Part shown: in pieces, positions 1 through 10,700 of the stretch
Numbering within the stretch: the stretch's first letter is position 1
Layout: every line of letters begins with the position of its first letter
From: Polytrichum commune
Taxonomy: Eukaryota > Streptophyta > Polytrichopsida > Polytrichales > Polytrichaceae
DNA: 64,000 nucleotides
Reading direction: 5' to 3'
Assembly: GCA_950295325.1 (NCBI GenBank)
Contig: OX485808.1
Coordinates: forward strand, 9,364,501-9,428,500
The notes under the pieces: generated by a model
What the model saw: the letters and a program-made list of their open reading frames with translations, nothing else
Databases searched by the model: none
Told to the model about the DNA's origin: nothing
Position numbers and translations under genes: made by a program

Positions 1-256
1 CCTCTGTAGCTAAATCCCTCAAACTTGGACGCTTGACCTTGAGCTGAACAATTATAGCCTGAGCGGACTTGTGCAACAATTTTTGACTCTTAAGTTCCCT
101 CCTGAGGTTTCGACCATGCCCAGCGAGTTCCGAAATGGACAGGTAAGCAAGTCGCATTCTGGCTCCTGTGCTTCTTGATCCCCGCTTTTCTACACTAAGC
201 CCTTCCCTCACAACTCGTTTGTAGAAGTCATTTTCCTGCGGGATAGAAGAGCACAT
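1..256 (-). CDS. C-terminally cut CDS of unrecognised family
   Basis: An open frame runs on the minus strand from an ATG at 256-254 to the window edge, about 85 codons. The frame is also open a little upstream (to about 310), so the true start may be earlier or in another exon. The product begins MCSSIPQENDFYKR and is rich in Arg, Lys, Leu and Ser. A Cys pair (SCRMC, counting the upstream codons) could be half of a zinc site. The low-complexity-free, charged-helix composition looks like real coding sequence. I do not recognise the family. Given the repeat-rich setting it may be a transposon protein, but nothing seen proves this. The 3' end lies outside the window. Confidence 0.45.
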   Translation of the reverse strand, partial: MCSSIPQENDFYKRVVREGLSVEKRGSRSTGARMRLAYLSISELAGHGRNLRRELKSQKLLHKSAQAIIVQLKVKRPSLRDLATE

Positions 257-1168
257 TCTGCAAGAGAGATTCGGGAATCCCTTACCAAATTTATCAACCC
301 TAATACATGATGTATGCCTAAACGCACGGGTAGATCACTCTAAGGCATTTTTGTGCACCACGTGCGGCTGGGGATTTTTTGTTTTGGGGCTATTTACCTT
401 CAAGGGTTGAATTAAAGCCTCCCTATAATTACTTAAATTTCAAAAATGGCCCATTTGTTAGCACCCTTTCATGACTTATATTGTCCAAGTCACTGCAATT
501 TCTTGTACTCTATATTCCTTTTAAGTAATAAAAACTAATCTACTTCCTAACGCAATTGACGAGTGTTGAGGGAAAGCATGGAAACAAAGAAGGGTGCAAA
601 CAATAATACCATCGCAAACAAAATTATGAAAAAAACACATAGGAGACCATAGGGGAAACTTAGTAGTGTGAGCGTAGAGCGGAAATTGGAGAGCGGAAAT
701 TTTTGACTTTGTTGGGTAAAAATAGGACAAGCAGTGCCTATTTCCGTGGAATTTATAGATAGTTTGAATTCAATTTGTTGGAAAGGCACCCCAATCCCGT
801 GGAGATATTAACCCAACCTAGGTCGAGGAACAAACGGAACCTAAAGGCGTGTAGGAATGTATTTGTTATCAAAGATCTTATAGTCTAGGTTTTGAAATGG
901 TTTCATATTAAATTAGGGTTGACGTCAGCAATTGAAATCAAACATCAAAACATATGATGAAGAAGAAGTTGAATGGTACGGTACTCTTTCCAAGATGTCC
1001 AGAATTCCCATACATAAAATATTTGATTGGCCGAGATAATGTAGGTGAAGTTAGGTGCCAAAGTCAAGACTTACAAAAATGTGTATCCAGTTCAATTTGC
1101 TATAAACAGTTTACTCTAGAATAAAAAAAAAGTGTGCGCAAAAAAATCCATTTGGCTCCTCCACGTGT
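257..1168. other. No recognised gene
   Basis: AT-rich sequence between the edge CDS and the F-box-like ORF. Short ORFs around 521-789 (minus) are low-complexity, hydrophobic and overlap one another in two frames. I see no RNA gene or repeat structure here. Confidence 0.5.
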
Positions 1169-1732
1169 CTACACCCTATCGGCCGGGCATGTCCAATACG
1201 GTGCACGTGGATGAAAGCTCATGCCATAGAACTCCACCGCATAGAATGACATCTCCAATTCATCCCTTAGCTTAGCCAATTTCCGCAATTTTAAATCCCC
1301 CAAGTCCGACATAAGAATCCTCCGCGAAATCCGTGAGCTGACGTGGCGGCTATGTGAGAACCACATCAAGTTTAGTTGAAATTGAGTGATGAGGTTATGT
1401 TCGCGTGGCAAACAAACCCTTATGACAGCATTGGGACCCATCGCGTATTCATATTGAGCCAAACGAAGAGCATTGAACTCCGCACTTTTATCCACAATCA
1501 TTTTCCATGCTTTGCAAGATAGCCTCAAACTATGGATTAGCAACAAACGGAGTTGGGTGTCCAATGCCGTCTCTACACCCATATCCACCTTTGCGGGACC
1601 CACCAACAAGTTTGAGACCAACACCGTCAATTGTACATCTTTGTCCAAATACAATACAAGTGGCTCCATTACGTGGGATTGGCGCGATTTTCCCCACCCT
1701 GATACGTCATCCAAGCCACAAACATTCATCAT
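1169..1732 (-). CDS. Hypothetical protein, possibly F-box-like
   Basis: A single 187-codon frame starts at 1732 and ends at 1169. In the middle (about residues 70-95) the segment around LRLSCKAWKMIVDKSAEF resembles the second half of an F-box (leucine-rich helix, then L-x-x-V/S-C-K-x-W). The first half of an F-box is not evident and no Kelch or LRR repeats follow. If it is an F-box protein it would serve as a substrate receptor for SCF ubiquitin ligases, but this rests on one short motif. The 5' end abuts the 80-bp tandem array directly, so the true N-terminus may be lost or the ORF may be a truncated repeat-family member. Confidence 0.35.
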   Translation of the reverse strand: MMNVCGLDDVSGWGKSRQSHVMEPLVLYLDKDVQLTVLVSNLLVGPAKVDMGVETALDTQLRLLLIHSLRLSCKAWKMIVDKSAEFNALRLAQYEYAMGPNAVIRVCLPREHNLITQFQLNLMWFSHSRHVSSRISRRILMSDLGDLKLRKLAKLRDELEMSFYAVEFYGMSFHPRAPYWTCPADRV

Positions 1733-2490
1733 ATGAATGAAAGTTGAGAATCTGGCCTACCCATCTAGGCTCTCGGAAGTGAGAGCATCCAAAAACACAC
1801 AAAATTCATCATATGAATCAAAGTTTAAAATCAGGCCTACCCATCTAGGCTCTCGAAAGTGAGAGCATCCAAAACAAAACAAAATTCATCATATGAATCA
1901 AAGTTGAAAATATGGCCTACCCATATAGGCTTTCAGAAGTGAGAGCATCCAAAAAAACACAAAATTCATCATATAAATCAAAGTTGAAAATCTCGCCTAC
2001 CCATCTAGGCTCTCGGAAGTGAGAGCCTCCAAAAAATCAAAAAGATTCATCACCTGAATCAAAGTTGAGAATCGGGTTCACACATCTAGTCTCTCGGAAG
2101 TGAGAGCATCCAAAAAATTAAAAAGATTCATCATCTGAATCAAAGTTGAGAATCTGGTTCACACATCTAGTCTCTCGGAAGTGAGAGCATCCAAAAAAAC
2201 ACAACCATTCATAACATGAATCAAAGTTGAGAATGTGGCCTACCCATCTAGGCTCTCGGAAGTGAGAGCATCCAAAAAAACACAAAATTCATCATATGAA
2301 TCACAGTTGAAAATCATGCCTACCCATCTAGGCTCTCGGAAGTGAGAGCATCCATAAAATAAAAAAGATTCATCACCTGAATCAAAGTTGAGAATCTGGT
2401 TCACACATCTAGTCTCTCGGAAGTGAGAGCATCCAAAAAATCAAAAAGATTGATCACCTGAATCAAAGTTGAGAATCTGGTTCACACAAA
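1733..2490. repeat. Tandem array, about 80-bp unit, 9 copies
   Basis: About nine consecutive units of roughly 80 bp. Each contains a TTCATCATATGAATCAAAG-like segment (itself a partial palindrome), a CTAGG or CTAGT, the near-palindrome CTCTCGGAAGTGAGAG, and an A-rich stretch. The palindrome recurs at about 1771, 1850, 1929, 2010, 2091, 2171, 2252, 2332 and 2413. Two sub-variants alternate (GGCCTACCCATCTAGG and GGTTCACACATCTAGT), showing expansion after divergence. Confidence 0.85.
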
Positions 2491-2764
2491 GTTGAGAGTC
2501 CGAACACTCACCAGGATGGAGTAGCATAATGCTTGTGCTTGGAAGTCTTCCATTGTGCTTGGAGCGCTCACATGTGAAAAGGGTGCACGGGGATGTGACC
2601 ATAATTGGTAGGATATATGCTTTGAATGCATTAGATTAATGGGCTCAATCTTAACTTGATTAAGGGATCCTAGCTAGTACACCACATAATGACCGGGGAT
2701 GCAATTATATAACATTATGGCTATAATGCCACATGCAAAAATCTGGATCAAACCCCCAACCCGT
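2491..2764. other. Spacer, no gene seen
   Basis: AT-rich sequence between the 80-bp array and the first 26-bp palindrome. No ORF, RNA gene or repeat recognised. Confidence 0.4.
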
Positions 2765-2842
2765 GGACCCTCTCGGAACCGAGAGGGTCCCTACATAGTC
2801 CAACCCCTTAACTTGACAAATATCAACCCAACAAAAAAAGGT
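2765..2842. repeat. 26-bp palindrome plus shared flank, copy 1
   Basis: GGACCCTCTCGGAACCGAGAG and its continuation (2765-2790) form a nearly perfect 26-bp palindrome. The downstream segment to about 2842 recurs almost unchanged at 3980-4057. Confidence 0.75.
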
Positions 2843-3979
2843 TTAGGGGGAAAGGCCGTTCAGAAGAGGTAAGATTCGGGATTCTCGGATCCAGGGAGCG
2901 GCCGAAACCTTTGAATTGCGGGAGAGGTCGTTGGCCTCTCTCTCTCGGATGTGCAGGGGAAAGGTGGCGAGAGACAGCAGGAGGAGAGCTGCTGAAACCA
3001 TGTGAGCTCACGGCCAGACATGCCTCTCAGGCGCTGGATAGAGGGCGAACTGAAATGGTTCTTGCCAGCAATGTGGGTGGTAAAGACAGACATCGGCCGC
3101 TAGGAGAATGAGTAATGCCGCAGCCAGGGAGCTGCCAAATTGAGGCCGAGGCCTAAAGGATTGAATTGGTGGTTATGTGAGGAGTCTGAGATTTCAGGTG
3201 CCAAAAACCAAAACCTAGCATTGGCTTGCCGAACCAGGAGGATTCGAGTGTGCTCAGACTCTGGCGAGGATACAGTAACAGGGCGACTTCACAAACTTCG
3301 AAGAGCGAGTTCCTGCATTTTTCACAAGTTGGCGAATGCGAGAGCCTAGTTGAACACTCATGAAAACATCCAGTAATAGCACTCATAGATGTGCGATTGG
3401 TAGAAGGCTAGCAAAGTTCTACGAGGGTTCTGGGTTTAAGGGCTGTGGTGAAAAATCACCATTCCAGCGTTGAGGCCGGAAAGGGGCACACTGGGAGGAG
3501 TCGAGTTTCGGGACCAGAGCTGGTCTGGGAGTTCACAGGGTAGTAGAAGCCAGGACCGAGGGGAGGCTTCTGGGCCCATGCACTGTGATTTTCGGCCGAG
3601 GGATGGACATGGGAAGTTAATCAGTGAAGGGATTAGATTAATTAGCTGCTAATCAGAAATTGCTAGGTAGGTTGGTGGGCCATAGCTGAGTAGTGAATTG
3701 GTTAAGGCACGGAGGAGATCAATTAGGAGAAGTAGAGTTGTTACCACTAGGTGAAGTGCTTAGGTAGGGTTATGAAGGCCAACAAGTGGCATTAGGAATT
3801 AGGCTAATGTTCAGTGTTTCTAAACACTTGGATTTGTGTTGTTTGGAATAAAAGCTAGTTGAATAATGTTGGAGCCATGGTGGTTTGAAGTCATTGACCC
3901 AAGAGTCAGTGTGAGCTCATGTTGGTCACAAGCTCCCATCCGGACTACGACGCATAAGGGTGGGTGTTTGTGGCTGACA
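2843..3979. repeat. GC-richer insert between two copies of a 78-bp direct repeat
   Basis: About 1.14 kb of GC-richer sequence sits exactly between two near-identical 78-bp blocks (2765-2842 and 3980-4057). This suggests either an insertion with duplication or a unit of a larger repeat. Short ORFs in it overlap on both strands and look non-coding. Its end near 3950 (GACTACGACGCA then AAGGGTGGG) resembles, in inverse orientation, a site near 6240-6260 in the 6.2-7.6 kb segment, so both may be related non-coding elements. Confidence 0.4.
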
Positions 3980-4272
3980 ACCCTCTCGGAACCGAGAGGG
4001 TCCCTACATAGTCCAACCCCTTAACTTGACAAATATGAACCCAACAAAAAAAGGTTCAACCCGTCAATCCCAACTTGTTTAGACACCCAAAAATGTGGTG
4101 CAAACCCCCAACCCCTGGACCCTCTCGGAACCGAGAGGGTCCCTACATTGCCCAACACCTTAACATGAGAAATATGAACCCAACCAAAAAAGATACAACC
4201 CCATCTACCCGAACCTATCTTAAATCTCGTTCTTGATTCCTACACTAAGACCCTCTCGGTTCCGAGAGGGTC
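3980..4272. repeat. Palindrome family, copies 2-4
   Basis: Palindromes with the core CTCTCGG(AA/TT)CCGAGAG lie at 3980-4001, 4117-4142 and 4249-4272. They share CCCTACAT...AACCCAAC-type flanks. The core is related to the CTCTCGGAAGTGAGAG word of the 80-bp array. Confidence 0.75.
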
Positions 4273-4504
4273 AAATTCCAGCCAAAAAACAAACTAGTTG
4301 AACCTATCAACCAACTAGTTGAACATATGTACAAATACAAGCTGTCAACCTTCAAGAGCAATTGAAATCAAACAACAAAATAAGATGAAGGAGGAGTTGA
4401 ATGTGGTTTGAAAAAGGGACATGGAAATTCAACAAATGAAATTATAAAAAACTTAAACATAAAGAATACATAGGAGATGGAGGTTCCAAACGCACGAGGC
4501 GTAA
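4273..4504. other. Spacer, no gene seen
   Basis: No recognised feature. It includes a short repeated word (AACTAGTTGAAC) at about 4290 and 4312. Confidence 0.4.
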
Positions 4505-5042
4505 TCAACAACTTGGACTACCATATCTATCACTATCCTCGCCCTGGTCGGCCTCTATGTCTAGGAAATCCAAAACTAGTTTGTTGAAAGGGCGGGTGCG
4601 ACTAGGAGGTGGGGACGGTGGTTCCGCCAAAAGATGGGCAAGGTCAGCAGCATACGAAGGGAGCTCAAACGTCGTCGAAGGGGTTGCAAACATGTCCGCA
4701 TTGAGGACACGAATCGGGCTCTCAATATGAACTCTAAAAATATAGAACAAAAAAACAAAAAAATTAGCAAATGCCAAAAATCCGAAATCAAGAATATTTA
4801 AATCCAAGCAAGCAAGTTAGAAGCTAAGAACGAACTTACGCACACAGCAAATCAAAATTGCGCTTCGCCATCTACCGGGGAGGAGGAGCAAAAACCGACC
4901 CTCGTTGTGGGGCAGCATGTTGAGAAGTGTGTTCTTGCTCAGTCTCACGCATGGGGAGGAGGATGGACTTGAAGATGTCAATATCCGACTCAAGCGCCAC
5001 AATATGGCGTTGAATAGATCGACATTCAATGACGGAACCTCT
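4505..5042 (-). pseudogene. Two-exon gene remnant, unrecognised
   Basis: On the minus strand an exon begins after a good acceptor (TTCTAAG at about 5043) and reads RGSVIECRSIQRHIVALE, then an acidic/Gln segment. An in-frame TAG (4874-4872) is followed at once by ATGGCG (4871). The frame then runs to a consensus donor (GTAAGT, 4839-4834). An intron of about 106 bases with a TTTTTAG acceptor leads to a second exon ending at 4505, rich in Pro and Ser and finishing in an acidic tail (IEADQGEDSD). Matching phase and good splice signals argue for a real gene. The TAG is either a nonsense lesion or marks a short 85-residue protein starting at 4871. Family unknown. Confidence 0.35.
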
Positions 5043-5453
5043 TAGAAAAACAAAATACGAGAAGGTGAGCATAAGGGAATGAACGGGAAATAAAACAAGT
5101 AAAAAAGAAAGCAAAACAATAAAAAACAAAGACATGAGAAACAAGGAGAAGAAAAACCAACGAAGGCCACATTGCCAATCCATGATAATGTCGTCCTTCC
5201 TACACTTGAGGATGCCCTATTATCTCATTTTCCAAATTCTCAATCCAAATTCGGAGGAAGTTAGGTATTGTGTTTTCTTAAACCTTAAATATGCATCATT
5301 TCTTGTTGTTTGGTTTTGTATGGATTTTTGAATGAGCATGTTCAATTCTATAAATATAAAAATCTAGTTTTCTGGCCATGGAATTATGGAAATTAAGGGT
5401 GGCACGTGGTTGAAGACTTTTAAGGTTGCCCCCCTCATGCCATTAGCTACTTT
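5043..5453. other. Spacer, no gene seen
   Basis: AT-rich. It may hold an upstream exon of the 4.5-5.0 kb remnant, but I see no convincing splice donor. Confidence 0.35.
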
Positions 5454-5462
5454 TAAAGATCT
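5454..5462. repeat. Left copy of candidate 9-bp target-site duplication
   Basis: TAAAGATCT lies just outside the left inverted repeat. TAAAGATCC (21077-21085) lies just outside the right one, matching at 8 of 9 positions. MULEs typically make 9-bp duplications. Confidence 0.55.
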
Positions 5463-5560
5463 AGAGGGAAGCTATCTTATGAGCGACGAGCAGTGAGCGG
5501 TGAGCGGTGAGCAGTAACACATGAGCAATGAGTAGTAACATATGAGCAATGAATCCAAAT
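5463..5560 (+). repeat. Left inverted terminal repeat with GAGCGGTGA words
   Basis: Contains GCTATCTTATGAGCGACGAG followed by tandem GTGAGCGGTGAGC and ATGAGCAATGAG words. It aligns at roughly 75-80% by eye with the reverse complement of 20980-21076. Confidence 0.65.
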
Positions 5561-5680
5561 TTAGTAAAAACACACGGGTTTAGGGTACACAACCAAATTT
5601 TTGACAAATTAATTGCATATTTTCAATTGTAAATTGCCAATATTTTAAATGAAGCACAAGTCAAATGGCCCTATTTCCAT

Positions 5681-5862
5681 GGATCATTTAAAATACTTTC
5701 AATCTATTGCTGGTGTTTATTATAATAATCCAAACCAATACATGTCATTTATTGACATCCTTATACATGTAGTTACAACTAACACTTGCACAACTACTCA
5801 CATTTCACAACATCAGCAAGTTCAAGTAGGTGCATAACCTCATTATACGTATATGTAGGTGC
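5681..5862 (-). pseudogene. Second copy of the MULE transposase 3' end
   Basis: This 180-bp stretch is a diverged duplicate of 7660-7848. On the minus strand it encodes APTYTYNEVMHLLELADVVK, against APTYTYNEVMRLLELAGIVE in the long copy. It lies about 120 bp inside the left terminal repeat, the spacing expected for a MULE gene end, so it may be the original end of the element or part of a related nested copy. Confidence 0.7.
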
Positions 5863-5964
5863 CATAATTGTGAGCCACTCAAACCGCTCACGGGTTGAGT
5901 TAAGGCCCAGAATCTACAAAAGAAAGGAAATTAGATATTAGAAATAGTCAATATGTAGGTAACT

Positions 5965-6175
5965 ACTAGGTTTTGAGACATCCGCCTGTGGATGCGAGTT
6001 GTGTAAGAGACTGGTATTAGGTCTGGATCAACCCGGGTTCGAATCCGGTTGGTTACATTGACTGGTGCTATCCCAAATTGAGCTAGTGATAAAGCAGGAA
6101 TAATCTATAGGCGGATACCAAGAAGACGTTACTACGCGGATGTGCGTAGAATCTTCTCAATTTTATTTTATTTTT
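5965..6175 (+). mobile_element. Candidate tRNA-derived SINE
   Basis: A perfect pol III B-box (GGTTCGAATCC, about 6038-6048) sits in a GC-rich tRNA-like head. It is followed by an unrelated body and an ATTTTATTTTATTTTTAG tail. An A-box is only weakly visible upstream (GGATGCGAGTTG). It has no cloverleaf with a clear acceptor stem, so a functional tRNA is unlikely. Confidence 0.45.
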
Positions 6176-6199
6176 AGAAACTTGTTATTATTTATCCAT

Positions 6200-7650
6200 G
6201 TGAATCAATCAAACCTGTGAGCTAGGATCACCCCCACCCTTAACTGCGTCGTAATCCAGGTGGGGGATCACCATTTCACAGTTTGGAACATGCCCACCTC
6301 CAATGGTGGTTCTTTCCACCTCTAGGTGACCCTTAATAATGAATAACCGTTTACTTTATTACTAATACTCATGCGTGTCATAACACGAACGTGAGAATCA
6401 ACACATTAAGTCACACATTAGCTTTTCACCTAAATTCCTAGCTTAACTATCACCCTTCACTACTTCACTAATATTACTACCTTAGCTTAAATCGGTTAAT
6501 CCAGTTTAGTTCTCAGTTGACCGTTGTCCTTTCATGCCCTTGGGCCTAATCACAACCAGCTCCTGGCCTCTTAGACCAACCCCGTTACCGGCCCTGTTAC
6601 CGGCCATGTTACCAGCCGTGGCTAGGCTGATCCCTTGCACCCTTCCTACCACACGTGGCTCTCGCCTATCTGGTCTAAGCACCCTTCCCATGCGTTCACA
6701 ACTGTTGAGACCCCAGCCACAGCTCTCGGCCATGCAGCCATCAATTCGCATTTGTTCACACTACGACCCCCTCGCATTTGTGCAACCTCCTCTCTGTGCT
6801 GATTCACCATTTAAATGAGGCTTGTGGCCTGGGCTCTTCCCCGCTCAATTTTGATCATTCTTCACATTAGTCATGTTGTAGTGCCCTCCGAACCACTTGT
6901 TTCGAACAATGTTGGTCGCAACCTGTGGAATTCACCTTCTCCTTTCCAGCTCGCCCATGCCTTGTGGCATTGTGCCAAGTTCTTTTTGGAAGGCCGAGGC
7001 CTCCAGGCATTCGAATTCAAACAATCCCTATCCCAGCTGCGCCCTCGGCAACCTCTATCATTTGCTCCAGCTTAGCCTCCAGCCTCCTTCCCCTCTTTGG
7101 CACAACACTTCCTCCTCATTCTCGGCGGCACCCACCTAGCTACCTACTAACTCCTCCAACATCCATCACCAGCCTCGCATTCGGCAGCGCCTTACTCCTC
7201 GGCGGTATCGTCCCCCTCCCCCTGCTAGCTTGCTTGTTCGAGAGAGAGCTGAGTTGTGAGAGCGGCGGCCTCAATCGCGCCCGTCTGAGTCCCTGGATCC
7301 GCACTTTACTAGGGTGCAGTGGCACCTGCCTAATTCGAACAGTTCCCAAGCCTTTTCAAGTCACATAAACCCCAGGCTTACAAGGCCTAAGGTCTAAGCC
7401 TAAGAACCACCTTAATCACCTCCTAGTCAATTCCCTTACACCTGCTCTCATTATTCAAGCACTAAGTACTAACCTCCTATCCCTAACCTTAATTCTAACA
7501 CAACTCCAATCCTCCACACTTTTTATGTTTTGATTAATTGATGAAAACTCCAAATCTAAGTTTTAATGTGTTTTTCAGGTTGAGAACACATGTGGCCACA
7601 GAGTTTGGGCTCACAAAACCGCTCACGTTTGGGTCGTAGTCTAAATAGAA
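6200..7650. repeat. Non-coding repeat-like segment interrupting the element
   Basis: About 1.45 kb separating the two copies of the transposase 3' end. It is C-rich on the plus strand in 6500-7380. The short overlapping ORFs show no domain and lie on both strands. A 12-base match (AACCGCTCACG and flanks) occurs at both edges (about 5880 and 7620). I infer a later insertion but cannot name the family. Confidence 0.35.
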
Positions 7651-7774
7651 ATGAAGTTACTGAATCATTTGAAATACTTTCAATCCATTGCTAATTTTTA
7701 TTATAATAATCCAAACCAAAACATGTCATTTATTGACATTCAAATATATGTTGCTTAATACAACACTTGCAATA

Positions 7775-10700
7775 CTACTCACATTCTACAATACCAGCAA
7801 GTTCAAGTAGTCGCATGACCTCATTATAGGTATATGTAGGTGCATGAATGAACTTGTCACTCTCGTAATCCACCTTGCACAAAAATCTAAACACATAATA
7901 AAGATGTTTACAATACACCCATTTTCCTTTCTTTCCCAATGCATGAGAGGACATTTTCGTGAAGTCCGGGCATGTGCAATACGGGATGTCACCAATTGTG
8001 ACACGGTATGTAATATCCTCTTTGGAGACAATGTTGATTATCACTCCAAAACCTGGATATGGAATGGCAGTCACCCCAACTACAAAGTAACCATCCATGA
8101 GTCCGGCGCTCTCCCATTTGTTTTTGTGATCCGCTGTCGGTACGGTCAGATTGCGACGAACTGTCTTTCCGAACCTGAATGTAGGGTGGGCGTCTGGGTT
8201 GGATGGCATACGAAAATGCGAGCGAGGGATGGGAAGGGTTGCAATTGTAGAAAGCCTACGACGGGGGGATAATGCTTCCCTTTGCTGTAGTTGAAATCCA
8301 GCGTCCTCAAGCGCCAACACCTCCTCTCTTGATAGATTGGTGCCTATCTTCACCGGCCAAGTGTTAGGCACTATCGGCCAATCCAACACATATTTCTTCT
8401 TACTACCACTCACACAACGCTTGATGTCGTCAGGGCAGAACCAAAATTCATACTCCACATTGTTGGGAGAGCGAAATTCCTTCTTGAACCCTTTGTATGT
8501 TGGAGCAGGTGTGCCATGTTTTCCAGTACCGACTTTGGCATTGCACATCGTTCCTGTAATGGCCTGTAATGCCCAACATCATCTAGCTAAGTTGGGTGGC
8601 AATCTTGCAATGTGCCAATTAGAAGCAAGACAATCAATCTCTAACACGGATGTAGTATGAGTCACACCATGTTATGCAGAATTCAACGATTCCTCTATGC
8701 GTTGACGAGTTGCACGAGTGTTAGGGCGAGGAATTGAAAAATTCACTTTGTCAGGTCGATGAGAATCGCAATCAGCACCCGGGGGCATGTTGAGTTTTCG
8801 TTTGGTGGACCCAAATAGCTCGGACCCTTCCAATGCACAATCTCTAGTGTTGACGTCTTCTGCCCCCGGGAAAGACTTCATGGCATCAGCCAAAATTTTT
8901 GGATCTCCACACCTGGCAGCCGCCTTAAGTTTCAAGGACGCCGAATCAGGACCTTTACCATAAGACCCCCCTTTCAACCATGCACGGTAATTCGCGATTT
9001 GCATGAAGGCACGGATCATGTCATCAACAGTAGCTTCATACATGCAAGTCATCTTGTTGCCGGATTGTTGGAGCCATTTGTTATGAACAGTCTCGGCAAG
9101 GTTGCATGTTGGCATTTCTGCATGCTCATCTATTGTCATATCCTACGAACAACATACAAATATGGGGTTAAGAAAAAACAAGACACAAATTTATAAAAAT
9201 GGAAAAAATACGGGGAATGACATTGAATAATGCAATGTGGTATGCACTTACAAGTAGCATATGACCACCCCATTGTCTATAACGGAAGTGCCAAAATCCA
9301 AACCACTCCGAAAGGCCAAGGATGCCTTCTTCTGTGGCAGCTCCAGATGACAACCACCAAGAACGAATCACGTGATACTTAGTCTCGGCATCGTCCATTG
9401 TTACCGCGTCCTTGTAATCCTTGCATATTTGCTTGTGTTGAAACTCCAAGGATGGTTTGATATATTTTTGTGTCACCTTATCCAAGCTTGCAGACCAGTG
9501 GAAAAGGCATGTGCGTTCACGTGCGACCATGGGCATGCTTGGATCGCCGTCCCCATAAACCTTCCGCACCGCATTCCAATTGGCTTGAGCACTATCTGCC
9601 ATGAACCCTTTGAAGTTTGTTTTTGGAACACCATTCTCGGCCATAACAACATTCAGATTTTCCCAAAAGAGAGTTTGTGCTGCACCATCTTCAGATTGCA
9701 TGTCACAACACGCAATGGTCAACACCTTACAGTATCGACTGTCGTACACATGGCAAGCCATTGTCGTCCAATCCTTCAAACGTTTGACATGGTTAAACAT
9801 GATCCAAGAATTCTCCATATCTCCCCCGACTTGCATCCTCTTTACAAGCTCCACACCACTGCCCGGAAGGTCTACGGACATCTTGAAAACAAAAACCTTG
9901 TTTTTCGATTGCCCTGGGAACCGACTATCATGGACGAACTTGAAAGCAGAATGGTCTTTGAGTGCTATAATACTATCCATAGTTCCCATTCCACTACGCA
10001 CAAAACGTTTTGATCCAGATACAAAATTACGACAATTTGGGGAGGCTAGAGTGCTGAATTTGTCCATGACCACCTCTAAGGAAGAACCAACCAAGTGATG
10101 GCTTTCTCCAATTGTGGGAGATCTAAGAAGGTAATCGGCCAAGAATTGTTTGCTCGCGGCCATAACTATGGCGGAATTTGTGGCTGTGGGTGTTTTCAAC
10201 ACTTCATTGGCAACGCACTGGTATGCCATGTCCAATGATTCACGACATGTACCATTGGATACAGGGTGATCATGTACACCAAGATGAATGCAAGCTCTGG
10301 ACATCCCAGCAGAGGCGGAATGAATGTATATAATGCGAGCAGGGCACAAAGCAATGCACACAGGTGTTGAACGACATACCTTACACTGGATAGTAGATCT
10401 AGTAGGGGCAACATTACCCACAAAAAATGACAGAGGGGTTGAACCGGCCCATTCAGTGGTGTTGCGCAGACCCCCATTGCGATGCATGTAATCACAGTAG
10501 TCATTAGGACATTGGAGATGACCTGCACAAGTAGAACGCCGAAAGGATAATCCAAAATCATTTTGGATATTCGTGGTTTTGGTGGTGCACCAAGGGTGAC
10601 CGTCGCACATTTTATCCATACCATCCATGGAGTGGCCATACGTATTTGGAACTCCAAGTGCCACAGAGGGCAAAACAAATTAAACGTCGCCGTCAAAAGA

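Noticed and set aside
2823-3652. Short ORFs at 2.8-3.7 kb
   Set aside because: They overlap on both strands within a repeat-flanked segment and show no recognisable protein feature.
5965-6100. Functional tRNA gene
   Set aside because: The B-box is perfect but no acceptor or anticodon stem could be drawn, and the tail is SINE-like.
6506-7368. Pro/Leu-rich proteins at 6.5-7.4 kb
   Set aside because: Overlapping ORFs on both strands in C-rich sequence, with no domain and no conserved start. Likely a non-coding repeat.
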